Assembly (NCBI GenBank): GCA_045645805.1
Contig: JAZRJL010000022.1
Span: forward strand, 1-11,448
Source: SIG440 sp045645805
GTDB taxonomy: Bacteria; Bacillota; Clostridia; Monoglobales; Monoglobaceae
Direction: 5' to 3'
DNA length: 11,448 nt
This document shows, in pieces, positions 1-7,611 of the stretch; within the stretch, counting starts at the first letter, position 1, and every line of letters begins with the position of its first letter. Made by a program: the position numbers and the translations under genes. The notes under the pieces are model-generated. The model was not told the origin of the DNA. It was given only the letters and a program-made list of their open reading frames with translations, and did no database searches.

Positions 1-694
1 GTGTTTTTGCCGCACCACCTACTACTTCTTCAACCAAATGGCTTGGGATAAACAATACTCCGCCACCTGCACCAAATACAACGTCGCCCGGCAAACATAC
101 TGCATTACCAATTCTTGTTACTGTGTTAAAGCCTGTCATTATAAAGTCACGGATTGGTGTTGGGTCAATTCCTCTGTAATAAACCTGAGTATTCTCTACC
201 TTTTTCATCTGCTCGGTATCTCTTACTCCGCCCCATATTACTGCACCGCCGTTTTCGTTTTTGGTCTTGTTTTTGAGTGCAGTTGTAAGGTTTCCGCCAA
301 GGAAGGTGCCTTTGTAAATCTTGTCATACATATCAATTACCGGCACGTCATATTCCATAAGATTATCAATTACCCACTGATTATATGTACCAGTTCTTCC
401 CTCTGACCTTCCTATATCCTTTACCACTTCATCAAGGTCAGGGCGGAACGGACAATATGTTGCGGTTACTGCACGGCCTATGAGTTTTCTGCCATCGTCA
501 TGAAGAGTGTGCAGTCTGCCTTCAAACTGGCTTTCATAGCCCTTAACAAATATGGGTTTCCATACCTCTTCAAGTGTAAGTGTTTTTAAAGCTTTTAAAT
601 ACTTTTCATCAACCTTTGGTCTACCGTCCTCAAATCTTTCGCCTTTCCATTGAGGGGTCAGAGCAATTATTTCTTCTCTGTCATTAAAATGCAT
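1..694 (-). CDS. RraA-like family protein, probable aldolase of sugar-acid pathway (3' end cut by window edge)
   Basis: The reading frame opens at ATG 692-694 and runs off the left edge; about 231 codons are visible and the C-terminus is missing. I translated it by hand. The second half shows RraA/4-hydroxy-4-methyl-2-oxoglutarate aldolase family features: GGNLTTAL, then GGAVIWGGVRDTEQMKK with the Arg-Asp pair that in characterised family members helps bind substrate and metal, then YYRGIDPTP and PGDVVFGAGGGVLFIP. The N-terminal ~80 residues (KGERFEDGRPKVDEKYLKAL) are the helical lead-in seen in longer RraA-like proteins. The ribosome site GGAGG overlaps the stop codon of the upstream dehydrogenase gene, so translation is probably coupled. 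Members include divalent-metal class II aldolases that release pyruvate, and the RNase E inhibitor RraA. As last visible gene of a sugar-acid operon, an aldolase role is more likely; that role is inferred. Confidence 0.87.
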   Translation of the reverse strand, partial: MHFNDREEIIALTPQWKGERFEDGRPKVDEKYLKALKTLTLEEVWKPIFVKGYESQFEGRLHTLHDDGRKLIGRAVTATYCPFRPDLDEVVKDIGRSEGRTGTYNQWVIDNLMEYDVPVIDMYDKIYKGTFLGGNLTTALKNKTKNENGGAVIWGGVRDTEQMKKVENTQVYYRGIDPTPIRDFIMTGFNTVTRIGNAVCLPGDVVFGAGGGVLFIPSHLVEEVVGGAAKT

Positions 695-705
695 TGTTTT
701 TCCTC

Positions 706-1434
706 CTAAAGGTGCATACCACCGTCTACAATTATTTCCGAACCTGTTATATATCTGCCTTCTTCAGAACAAAGCAGCAAAACAGCCGGACTTATATCCT
801 TCGTCTCACCGATATATCCGCAAGGGATACTTTTTTCAATCCTTTGTTTAAATTCTTTATCGCTTAATGCTTGTTCATTCCTTGGTGTATTAATGGCACC
901 GGGAGCAACATTGTTCACCGTTATTCCAAATGGTGCCAGCTGTGGTGCAATGTTTTGAACAATTTTAAACTGTGCCGCCTTTGTAACGCCATAAAGTGAC
1001 AATTCAGGATGTTGATTGTATTGATTAACACTTCCAACCGTCACAATACGTCCCCAGTTTTTCCGTTTCATTCCTTCTGCATACTTCTTTATCATCAAAT
1101 ATGTACTTTTTACATTGCAGTTCATCTGAACATCATACTCTTCCAATGTAAACTCATCCCATTTTCTTTTATATTGAATTGAAGCATTTAAAACCAATAT
1201 ATCCACATCGCCTGTTTTAGCATAAAGATTATCAATATCTTCAACATTCAAAAGATTAACCAAAGCAGGAATGGAATTTGGAATTTTTTCAGATGCACTG
1301 ATGCACTTTTCCATACTTTCCACTCCACACACAAAGACTTTCGCCCCTTGCTTTGCTAAAAGGCTTGCAATTTCAAAGCCAATCCCTTGTGTCGAACCTG
1401 TTACAACCGCTGTTCTTCCTGTTAAATCAAACAT
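706..1434 (-). CDS. SDR-family NAD(P)-dependent oxidoreductase
   Basis: A full-length classical short-chain dehydrogenase of 242 residues, the usual length. Cofactor motif TGSTQGIG lies at residues 12-19, the NAG-like element is N83-A84-S85, and the catalytic set is N107, S135, Y148 and K152 (YGVTK). It ends in the usual VDGGMHL. The family oxidises or reduces a hydroxyl or keto group with NAD(H) or NADP(H) in the cytoplasm. In this operon, between an acid-sugar dehydratase and an RraA-like aldolase, the simplest job is oxidation of a 2-keto-3-deoxy sugar acid to a 2,4-diketo acid, as in the L-fuconate and L-rhamnonate routes. That substrate is inferred; reduction of a sugar or keto acid is an alternative. 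The start ATG overlaps the 3' end of the hydrolase gene by 8 nt, and GAGGTGAT just upstream is a good ribosome site. Confidence 0.93.
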   Translation of the reverse strand: MFDLTGRTAVVTGSTQGIGFEIASLLAKQGAKVFVCGVESMEKCISASEKIPNSIPALVNLLNVEDIDNLYAKTGDVDILVLNASIQYKRKWDEFTLEEYDVQMNCNVKSTYLMIKKYAEGMKRKNWGRIVTVGSVNQYNQHPELSLYGVTKAAQFKIVQNIAPQLAPFGITVNNVAPGAINTPRNEQALSDKEFKQRIEKSIPCGYIGETKDISPAVLLLCSEEGRYITGSEIIVDGGMHL

Positions 1435-2128
1435 TTTTTATCACCTCTTCAACAGAATACTCCACATTATATTTCATCTCAAATCCGCATTTGAGTTTTG
1501 CTGTATAGTTAACCGGATTTTCAGTATTGCTCTCAAACATTCCGTAATGGGTGGGAATACCAACTCTTGGCCTAATAATATTTGTCAGCCTGACCGCTTC
1601 TTCCACATTCATATTCCCAAGCCGTCCGTTTATACATATAAACATAAGGTCTATTTTATAGTCCTTCAGTTTTTCAAGCTTTTTATTGTACTCCGTATCT
1701 CCTGAAAAATATAAAGTAATTCCATGATGCCTCACAACAACCCCAACCGCAGGTACGGTATGGTCAGCAAATACAGCTTCTAACTCAAACTCACCAATTT
1801 TGACCAATGCCCCTTCATCAAACTCCCTAAAATCAGTTACACCGCAGTTAAAAAGTTGTTCCTTTGCATCTATCGGTGCAAGAAACATCATATCCCCCTT
1901 TTCCATAAGGGGAATAGCATCAATATCCACGTGGTCAAGATGGTTATGTGTGCAAATTACAGCATTACTCTTTAATTCTTCGGGCAAAATCACAGCCTTA
2001 ACCATTCTCGGTCTGTTTGCAATGCGATTAACAACATCCGACAAATACGGGTCAATACAAATCTCCGTTTCGCCATCATTTAAAATATAACCACTTTGAC
2101 CTATCCATCTTATTTTCAAGCCATTCAT
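1427..2128 (-). CDS. UlaG-like metallo-beta-lactamase-fold hydrolase, possible sugar lactonase
   Basis: A 233-residue MBL-fold protein. Metal-ligand motifs visible are HNHLDH (H61, H63, D65, H66), H123 in FADHTVPAVG, SGD with D144, and PTHYGMF with H194. The general layout resembles the UlaG/YycJ-like branch, whose best known member UlaG opens L-ascorbate-6-phosphate lactone. Other members have unrelated hydrolase activities, so specificity is not fixed by the motifs. No signal peptide is evident, so it is probably cytoplasmic. The gene starts 3 nt after the dehydratase stop, with GGAG inside the end of that gene as ribosome site, and overlaps the dehydrogenase gene by 8 nt. The context suggests hydrolysis of an aldonolactone to the acid used by the adjacent dehydratase. 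This is inference; it could also be a general metal-dependent hydrolase. Confidence 0.88.
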   Translation of the reverse strand: MNGLKIRWIGQSGYILNDGETEICIDPYLSDVVNRIANRPRMVKAVILPEELKSNAVICTHNHLDHVDIDAIPLMEKGDMMFLAPIDAKEQLFNCGVTDFREFDEGALVKIGEFELEAVFADHTVPAVGVVVRHHGITLYFSGDTEYNKKLEKLKDYKIDLMFICINGRLGNMNVEEAVRLTNIIRPRVGIPTHYGMFESNTENPVNYTAKLKCGFEMKYNVEYSVEEVIKNV

Positions 2129-2131
2129 TGC

Positions 2132-3502
2132 TTAACTCCACTCTCTGTCGTTTGCCCATTCATTATCCCACTGGGGTGTTGGCTCCCACTGACCGGGATA
2201 TTTATCGTGAATATGCTCCGCTATAAGTTCTTCATTAAGCTCGTCAATACCAAGACCCGGCTTATTTGGAACATTTACAAAGCCATCCTTGAACAGCGGA
2301 TTATCAATCCCGATTGCCAAATCATTCCACCAGGGAATATCAACTGAATGGAATTCCACTGCAAGGACATTCTGAACTGCCGCCGCTGCATGAATCGCTG
2401 CCATACACGCAATCGGGCTTTCAGCCATATGTATCGCCATTGCAACTCCGTATTTATCGCACATATTGCCAAGCTTTTTAAGTTCCAATGCTCCGCCGAC
2501 TGTAAGCATATCCGGATGAACTACCGAAACTCCGCCGCAAGCCATAAGCGGTTCAAAATTCTCAGCAAGATAAATATCTTCACCGGTACAAATCGGAACA
2601 TTACAAGCATGTGCTATCTTTTCATAATGCTTTGTGTAATGCCAGGGTGCAATATCTTCTATCCAGGCTATGTTATACTTTTCAAGACGTCTTGCGAACA
2701 TTATACAATCCTCGATTGCAATATGTCCGAAATGGTCAATCGCAAGAGGTACTTCATAACCAATTACATCACGAACTTCTTTTACATAGTTTTCAAGATA
2801 ATCCATACCCTTTTGAGTCAAATGAATACCCGTTGCATGATGCGGGATTGTAAAGGTCTCATAGTTCTTACCAAGCATCATATCCATATCTACCGAACCG
2901 CCCTGATGGATAATTGCCTTCATTGAGTATTTTTTTATATCTTCTAAAAATCCTAAAGGTGCATTGAGACATCCCTGTTCGTCAAGAAGATGTTCAATTC
3001 CCAAATCCATTTTAAGAAAGGTGAATCCCTGCTCCATTCTCTTTTTAAGAGCATGTCCCATATCTGTTCCCGTATGCTTTCCGTCAACATCGGTATCGCA
3101 ATACATTCTTACCTTATCCCGGAACTTGCCGCCCAGCATCTGCCAAAGGGGAACTCCCCACGCCTTGCCCGCCAAATCCCAAAGAGCGATTTCGATACCT
3201 GACACGCCGCCGCCTTGTCTTGAATGTCCGCCGAATTGTTTTATTCTTCTGAACAGCTTGTCAACATTACAAGGGTTTTCGCCCACAAGTCTTGATTTAA
3301 GCATAAGCGCATATGTAGCACTGGATGCGTCTCTTACTTCGCCATAACCCACTATCCCCTGATTTGTATAAATTTTAATAAGGGGACAATGCTTTGGTGC
3401 ACCATTGATATTAGTCACCCGTATATCCGTTATTTTCAGTTCTGACGGGTTTGAGCAGATATTGGTATTTTCTGAAATTATTTCCTTTATTGAAGCAGTC
3501 AT
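2132..3502 (-). CDS. Enolase-superfamily (MR/MLE) acid-sugar dehydratase, mannonate-dehydratase-like architecture
   Basis: A 456-residue mandelate racemase/muconate lactonising enzyme family protein. The N-terminal capping domain ends near residue 130 (GGVSGIEIALWDLAGKAWGVPLWQMLGG is split here as residues 98-125). In the barrel I see K164-x-D166, metal ligands D256 (AIDHFGHI), E282 (WIEDIAPW) and E308 (CTGEDIY), then H358 (AIHMAESP) and E383 (VEFH). These are the usual positions for Mg-dependent proton abstraction and water loss from an aldonic or uronic acid. The ~90 residues between K164 and D256 are much longer than in glucarate or galactonate dehydratases and recall the ManD/RspA group. 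Substrate is not determined. The frame stays open to a TTG at 3515-3517, but that TTG is the 5' edge of the ribosome site AGGAGG (3509-3514), so ATG 3500-3502 is the start. It is the first gene of a four-gene operon. Confidence 0.92.
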   Translation of the reverse strand: MTASIKEIISENTNICSNPSELKITDIRVTNINGAPKHCPLIKIYTNQGIVGYGEVRDASSATYALMLKSRLVGENPCNVDKLFRRIKQFGGHSRQGGGVSGIEIALWDLAGKAWGVPLWQMLGGKFRDKVRMYCDTDVDGKHTGTDMGHALKKRMEQGFTFLKMDLGIEHLLDEQGCLNAPLGFLEDIKKYSMKAIIHQGGSVDMDMMLGKNYETFTIPHHATGIHLTQKGMDYLENYVKEVRDVIGYEVPLAIDHFGHIAIEDCIMFARRLEKYNIAWIEDIAPWHYTKHYEKIAHACNVPICTGEDIYLAENFEPLMACGGVSVVHPDMLTVGGALELKKLGNMCDKYGVAMAIHMAESPIACMAAIHAAAAVQNVLAVEFHSVDIPWWNDLAIGIDNPLFKDGFVNVPNKPGLGIDELNEELIAEHIHDKYPGQWEPTPQWDNEWANDREWS

Positions 3503-3543
3503 TGTTCTCCTCCTCAACTTTAAAATGTTTTACTTCATTTTAA

Positions 3544-3600
3544 ATTCTATCATATTCATTTTTTGAATGCCACCACTATATTACGGAATTTATCCACTAT
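3544..3600 (-). promoter_or_regulatory. Dehydratase operon promoter with two 21-bp-spaced direct repeats (candidate AraC-type operator)
   Basis: Read on the plus strand, GAATGCCACCACTAT (3565-3579) and GAATTTATCCACTAT (3586-3600) agree at 11 of 15 positions and start exactly 21 bp apart, two turns of the helix on the same face. This is the usual arrangement for AraC-family activators. On the gene's strand an extended -10, TGATAGAAT (3544-3552), lies 15 bp inside the nearer repeat, and no good -35 is seen, as expected for an activator-dependent promoter. The start codon is 63 nt from the near repeat. Binding by the adjacent regulator is inferred. Confidence 0.6.
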
Positions 3601-3612
3601 TTTATTACTTTG

Positions 3613-3642
3613 TTGACTTTTGCTATCACTGTATGTTATATT
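3613..3642 (+). promoter_or_regulatory. Sigma-A-type promoter of the AraC-family regulator gene
   Basis: TTGACT (3613-3618) is followed after 18 bp by TATATT (3637-3642), which is preceded by TG at 3634-3635 as an extended -10; TTATAT at 17 bp is an alternative register. The regulator's ATG is 40 bp downstream, with AGAGG near 3668-3672 as ribosome site. The direct repeats at 3565-3600 lie just upstream, so autoregulation is possible. Confidence 0.6.
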
Positions 3643-3681
3643 AATATCAAGTAAATCACTTTTATAAAGAGGTATCAGACC

Positions 3682-4545
3682 ATGAGATTTAACGAGCTGA
3701 TTTTATACAACGATAACAGCAGTGCAATTATAAAAACCTTTCATTCCAGTGTGTCTCCCACCAAGCGCTTTTTCAACGAGCACCACCATACAGAATGCGA
3801 GCTTTCTCTTTTTATATCGGGCAGCGGTATATACAAAACAAAAAAAGCAGAATATTCCTTCAGGCAAGGAGATGTTTTTTTATTCGGAAGCAATGAAGCC
3901 CATTGTATCACAGAAATCCACGAGGAACTTAATCTCCTGAACGTCCACTTTGAACCCAGAATTTTATGGGACACTCCTGAAAACATCGAGCTTCTTAATC
4001 TGTTCACATCACGAAGCACTAATTTTAAAAACAAATTCCCCGACACTGATACCGTACTAAGCAACACTATCCTTAGTATTGAACGCGAGCTGTCCGAAAG
4101 GAAAATCGGTTATCAAATGCAGGCAAAGCACACCCTTTTATATGCCCTTCTTCACATACTGCGAAACTACGACTACATAACAAATGACAGCTTTTCGTAC
4201 AAAAATTCTTCGACTATTGAAAAGCTCAAAGAGGCTATCGCCTATATTGACCAAAACCTTGAAAACAAACTTACCTTAAAGGAAATTGCCGATATTGCGT
4301 GTATGTCACAGACTCACTTTTGTGCAATATTTAAAAAGTTCAATGGCATATCCCCTTGGGATTACATCACCATAAAACGCATAGAAATGGCTATCACTCT
4401 ATTAAAAACCACTGACCTCTCCAAGCTTGAAATAGCATCAAGATGCGGTTTTACAAGCCATTCAAATTTTTATAAAATGTTCTCACAGATTACAGGCAAA
4501 ACCCCAAGCGAATACTCACGGTCACTATCAAAGGATAAAATATAA
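3682..4545 (+). CDS. AraC-family transcriptional regulator with N-terminal cupin domain
   Basis: A 287-residue regulator of normal length. The N-terminal half is a cupin-type ligand domain (HHHTECELS at 34-42, then GDVFLFGSNEAHCI at 63-76), the pattern of sugar-responsive AraC proteins. The C-terminal ~105 residues form the two-helix-turn-helix DNA-binding domain: first HTH about 198-220 (LTLKEIADIACMSQTHF), second about 246-267 (SKLEIASRCGFTSHSNFYKMF), closing with the family signature ITGKTPSEYSR. It is divergent from the dehydratase operon across 179 bp that hold two 21-bp-spaced repeats. A similar motif lies ahead of the glucosidase gene on its other side. It is therefore likely the sugar-induced activator of both. 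Its stop is only 1 nt from the stop of the convergent glucosidase gene. The inducer is unknown. Confidence 0.94.
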   Translation: MRFNELILYNDNSSAIIKTFHSSVSPTKRFFNEHHHTECELSLFISGSGIYKTKKAEYSFRQGDVFLFGSNEAHCITEIHEELNLLNVHFEPRILWDTPENIELLNLFTSRSTNFKNKFPDTDTVLSNTILSIERELSERKIGYQMQAKHTLLYALLHILRNYDYITNDSFSYKNSSTIEKLKEAIAYIDQNLENKLTLKEIADIACMSQTHFCAIFKKFNGISPWDYITIKRIEMAITLLKTTDLSKLEIASRCGFTSHSNFYKMFSQITGKTPSEYSRSLSKDKI

Positions 4546-4546
4546 G

Positions 4547-6147
4547 CTAAATTTCAAAAACTGCACATTCGTAAGGCTTATAATCCCCCGATATTTCGCA
4601 TCGTCCGCCATAATTTGAAAGCAGACATTTGCCTGAAAACGGAAGTGATAAAGCATTTTCTTTATCAAAATTACATACTACAGCCACAGCTTTGCCCGTT
4701 TCCTTATCGGTCATTTTGTAGATATACATTCCGCATCTTCCGTCAGTAATGTCCTCAAATACTCCGTGGCGGACAGCATTACTTGCCTTTCTTATTTTTA
4801 TAAGTTCTTTGTAGAAATTGAATATTGATTTTTCGCTTACTCTGTCATTTTCCACATTAATTTCTTCATATCTGTTATATAACGGAATCCATGTTTTATC
4901 GCTATTGGTAAATCCTCCGTTTTTTGAATTATCCCAAGGCATAGGACGTCTTGCATTATCACGACTGCCAAAGTTTATACATCTGATTTTTTCATCATCC
5001 GTATATCCAAGAGTATTCATATTATAAAAGTTGTGGGTCTCTATATCATCAAAATCTTTCATATCAGTGTAATACGAATTTGTAACACCTATCTCCTGAC
5101 CCTGATAAATAAACGGCATTCCATTTTGTAAAAAACACATTGCCGCAAGCATAGTCGCAGACTCATATCTATACTCATTTTCATTCCCGTAATGGCTTAC
5201 AATACGCATTGTATCGTGGTTTTCCAAGAACAAGCAATATAAAAGCTCTCTATCCTGCATAACCTTCTGCCAATGCACAAATACATCCCTGACTTCGTCA
5301 AGGGTAAAGTCAGTCGGTGCAAACTTATACTTTGCTCCAACCTTGATATGGTCAAACTGAAAGCTGGTTGAAAGTTCATCCCGTTCACCGCTGATAACTC
5401 ACCCATATTCTCTTCGGTAGCACCCCAACATTCACCAACAGTAAAAATGTGTCTTGCCTTCTCTCTGCCAAATAACATTTTTATGTACTCGTGAAGTCTG
5501 GGACCGCATCGTGTTAGGTTTTTTTCAAAGTCCTTTGAAATCTGGTCCAGAACATCGCACCTGAAACCATCAACACCCAAATCAACCCAAAAATCTATAA
5601 TTTTTATCATTTCTTCACGAACCTTGGGATTTTCCCAGTTCAAATCAGGCTGACCCACCGCATATGAATGTAAATAATATTGATTGGTTGTTTCATCATA
5701 TTCACACGCACTGCCGCCAAAGGTTGATTTCCAGTCATTTACAGGCTTATCTGCCCAGTAATAATAATCACGATATGGATTATCTTTTGATTTTCTGGAC
5801 TCCTTAAACCATTTATGTTCAGCAGAAGTATGATTTGCCACGAAATCCATTATAAGCTTAATTTCCCGCTTGTGCATTTCGGAAATCATTTCCTTCCAGT
5901 CATCCATTGTTCCAAACTCATCCATTATGTCACAATAATCGGATATATCGTATCCGTTATCTTCGTTAGGACTTTTATAGCAAGGGGAAAGCCATACTGC
6001 ATTCACTCCAAGCTCCGCCAAATAATCAAGCTTTTGAGTAATCCCCTTTATATCGCCTATACCGTCACCATTTGAATCCATAAAGCTTCTGGGATAAATC
6101 TGATAAACTACCCAATCCTTATAACTCTCCTGCATCTTTGTAAGCAT
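4547..6147 (-). pseudogene. GH13 alpha-glucosidase (oligo-1,6-glucosidase-like), split by one frameshift
   Basis: Start ATG 6145-6147 has AGGAGG just upstream. The N-terminal frame reads a typical GH13 barrel: DGIGDIKGI, DFVANHT, QPDLNWENP (166-174), DGFRCDV with nucleophile D198, and FTVGEC with acid/base E239. At about 5398-5400 the homologous sequence jumps frame: after ENMGE it continues in another frame as VISGERDELSTSFQFDH. One base appears to be missing. The second frame carries ENHDTMR with the third catalytic Asp and the C-terminal beta domain, ending in YECAVFEI at 4547. Restored length is about 533 residues, close to the usual ~550. QPDLNWENP and Val after the nucleophile fit the branch acting on alpha-1,6 links of isomalto-oligosaccharides. 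As written, the first product ends early without the third acid, so no active enzyme is expected. A sequencing error is possible. Confidence 0.88.
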
Positions 6148-6178
6148 TTTAAACCTCCTGAACTTAAATCACATAGAT

Positions 6179-6236
6179 ATTTTAACATTCCGCAATAACG
6201 AATTCTATCTATAAATAGTGGTAAATTATCCACAAT
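6179..6236 (-). promoter_or_regulatory. Glucosidase gene promoter with a second copy of the AraC-type motif
   Basis: On the plus strand TAAATTATCCACAAT (6222-6236) matches the operator-like repeat at 3586-3600 at 12 of 15 positions, including TATCCAC. Exactly 21 bp nearer the gene, 6201-6215 matches it weakly (8 of 15). On the gene's strand, TGTTAAAAT (6179-6187) is an extended -10, 16 bp from the weak copy, and no good -35 is seen. The layout and distance to the ATG (54 nt) parallel the dehydratase promoter. Co-regulation is inferred. Confidence 0.45.
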
Positions 6237-6240
6237 TTCT

Positions 6241-6700
6241 CTATTTTTTATTACTCACTGCAATACCCATAAAAATAAATATAAATGCAATGAGATACTG
6301 CCATTTAAATATATTTTCCCCAAGTAACAGTGCCGCACACAGAGAAGCAAATAACGGCTCTGCAAATTTTATAATAAACAATTTTGAAAGCTGTCCGCTT
6401 TTTACAACTATCGACCATATGCTATATGCAACTATCGAAGCTACGCACATATAAAGAAAAACAAATAACGATGCACCAAAAGAAACTGTTTTTAACAGGT
6501 ATAAAACTTTTTCTATCCTTTAACAAACAATACAAGCATATCAATGCTCCGCATATAATAAAGCGAAGCCCTGCAAATAGCAATATATCTCCCGTTGTAA
6601 CAACTGAATATGTCTGATATCCGATTTTTACCATCGGATAAAGAGATCCCCACAATAACATTACAAACAGTGCTAAATATAAGGTTTTCTGTTTACTCAT
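6241..6700 (-). pseudogene. EamA-family (DMT superfamily) transporter with large internal deletion
   Basis: The 5' part starts at ATG 6698-6700 and reads YLALFVMLLWGSLYPMVKIG, a typical first transmembrane segment of EamA transporters, then a second hydrophobic segment and the start of a third. Near 6450-6480 the frame changes. The remaining 3' part, ending at TAG 6241-6243, reads VASIVAYSIWSIVVKSGQLS and FAEPLFASLCAALLLGE and ends in FIFMGIAVSNKK, which is the last three helices of the family. EamA proteins are about 300 residues with ten helices; only about 150 residues are left, so the middle (roughly helices 3-7) is lost together with the frame. Its ATG overlaps the activase stop by 4 nt, so it was co-transcribed with the glycyl radical enzyme and presumably moved that pathway's substrate or product. 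It is not expected to work. Confidence 0.8.
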
Positions 6701-7588
6701 TTTACCGTCTTCAATCCTTTTTGTTTCAATATTTTAATCGCATACTCAATATTTTCCTCATTCGGAAGACTTGGTGGCAATGTGTTTTCCATTCCAAGAG
6801 CATCATATTTTGACCCTGCAAAGTTGTGATACGGTAAAACTCTGACCTTTGTTATATTCTTAAACTTCGACAAAAATTCAGCAATTTTTTCAACTTGATT
6901 TGAATTATATTCCGGCACATACGGAATACGAATTTCTACAGACTTTCCAAAAGACTCTATATATTTCAAATTTTCCAGAATTATTTTATTGGACTGCCCT
7001 GTGCATTTTATATGTATATCATCGTCATAAGCCTTTATATCATACAGAAAAATATCCGTGTACGGCATAACCGAATCAATTGCTTGTCTGGAAGCAAATC
7101 CGCTTGTATCAACAGCCGTATGTATTTTCTCTGCTTTAAGTCGTTTCAGAAGTTCAGTGCAAAATTCATACTGTTCCAGACATTCGCCACCCGAAATCGT
7201 AACACCGCCACCTGAATTGTCATAAAAATCTTTGTCTTCAAGCAGCATCGGTAGCACTTCATCAACTGTCATTTCTTTCCCAAATAATTTTAATGCACCG
7301 TTCAAACAAACATTTTCACATCTTCCACATCCAACACACAGTTTTTCGTCATAAATATGCCTTTCTTCAATAAAACAGTGTGCTTTTTGCGGACAAACCT
7401 TTACACATTCACCACAGCCCTTACATTTTTCCTTATAACACGCAACCTGCGGACTGAAATCAATACTTTCAGGATTGTGACACCACACACATTTAAGCGG
7501 ACATCCTTTTAAAAAAAGTGTGGTTCTTATTCCGTCACCATCGTGCACCGCAAACCGTTTTATATCTGGCAATAATTCCTGTTAACAT
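6697..7588 (-). pseudogene. Glycyl radical enzyme activase (radical SAM), frameshifted just after its start
   Basis: The long frame (TTG 7570-7572 to TGA 6697) holds IKRFAVHDGDGIRTT, the radical-SAM cluster motif C24-x3-C28-x2-C31, and two ferredoxin-type 4Cys motifs (C50/C53/C56/C60 and C79/C82/C85/C89) that mark activases of the PFL-AE-like type with an inserted ferredoxin domain, then GGGVTISGGEC. Such enzymes use SAM and a 4Fe-4S cluster to place a glycyl radical on the partner enzyme. The family's usual N-terminus (xxGIIxDIKRF) is present only if read from ATG 7586-7588, which has GTGAGG upstream and gives MLTGIIA. One extra base (about T7567 on the plus strand) puts it out of frame with DIKRF. 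Initiation from TTG 7570 would drop about seven residues but could still give a protein, so loss of function is not certain. Partner gene ends 23 nt upstream; the transporter overlaps downstream. Confidence 0.82.
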
Positions 7589-7611
7589 ACGCATTCCTCA
7601 CTTTGCTTCAT

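Noticed and set aside
38..406. Plus-strand open frame of 122 codons
   Set aside because: It lies opposite the RraA-like gene, is rich in Cys/Tyr/Ser without any family features, and has no ribosome site.
2348..2926. Plus-strand open frame of 192 codons
   Set aside because: It is antisense to the dehydratase gene, which has full family motifs and a good start; the composition is that of a shadow frame.
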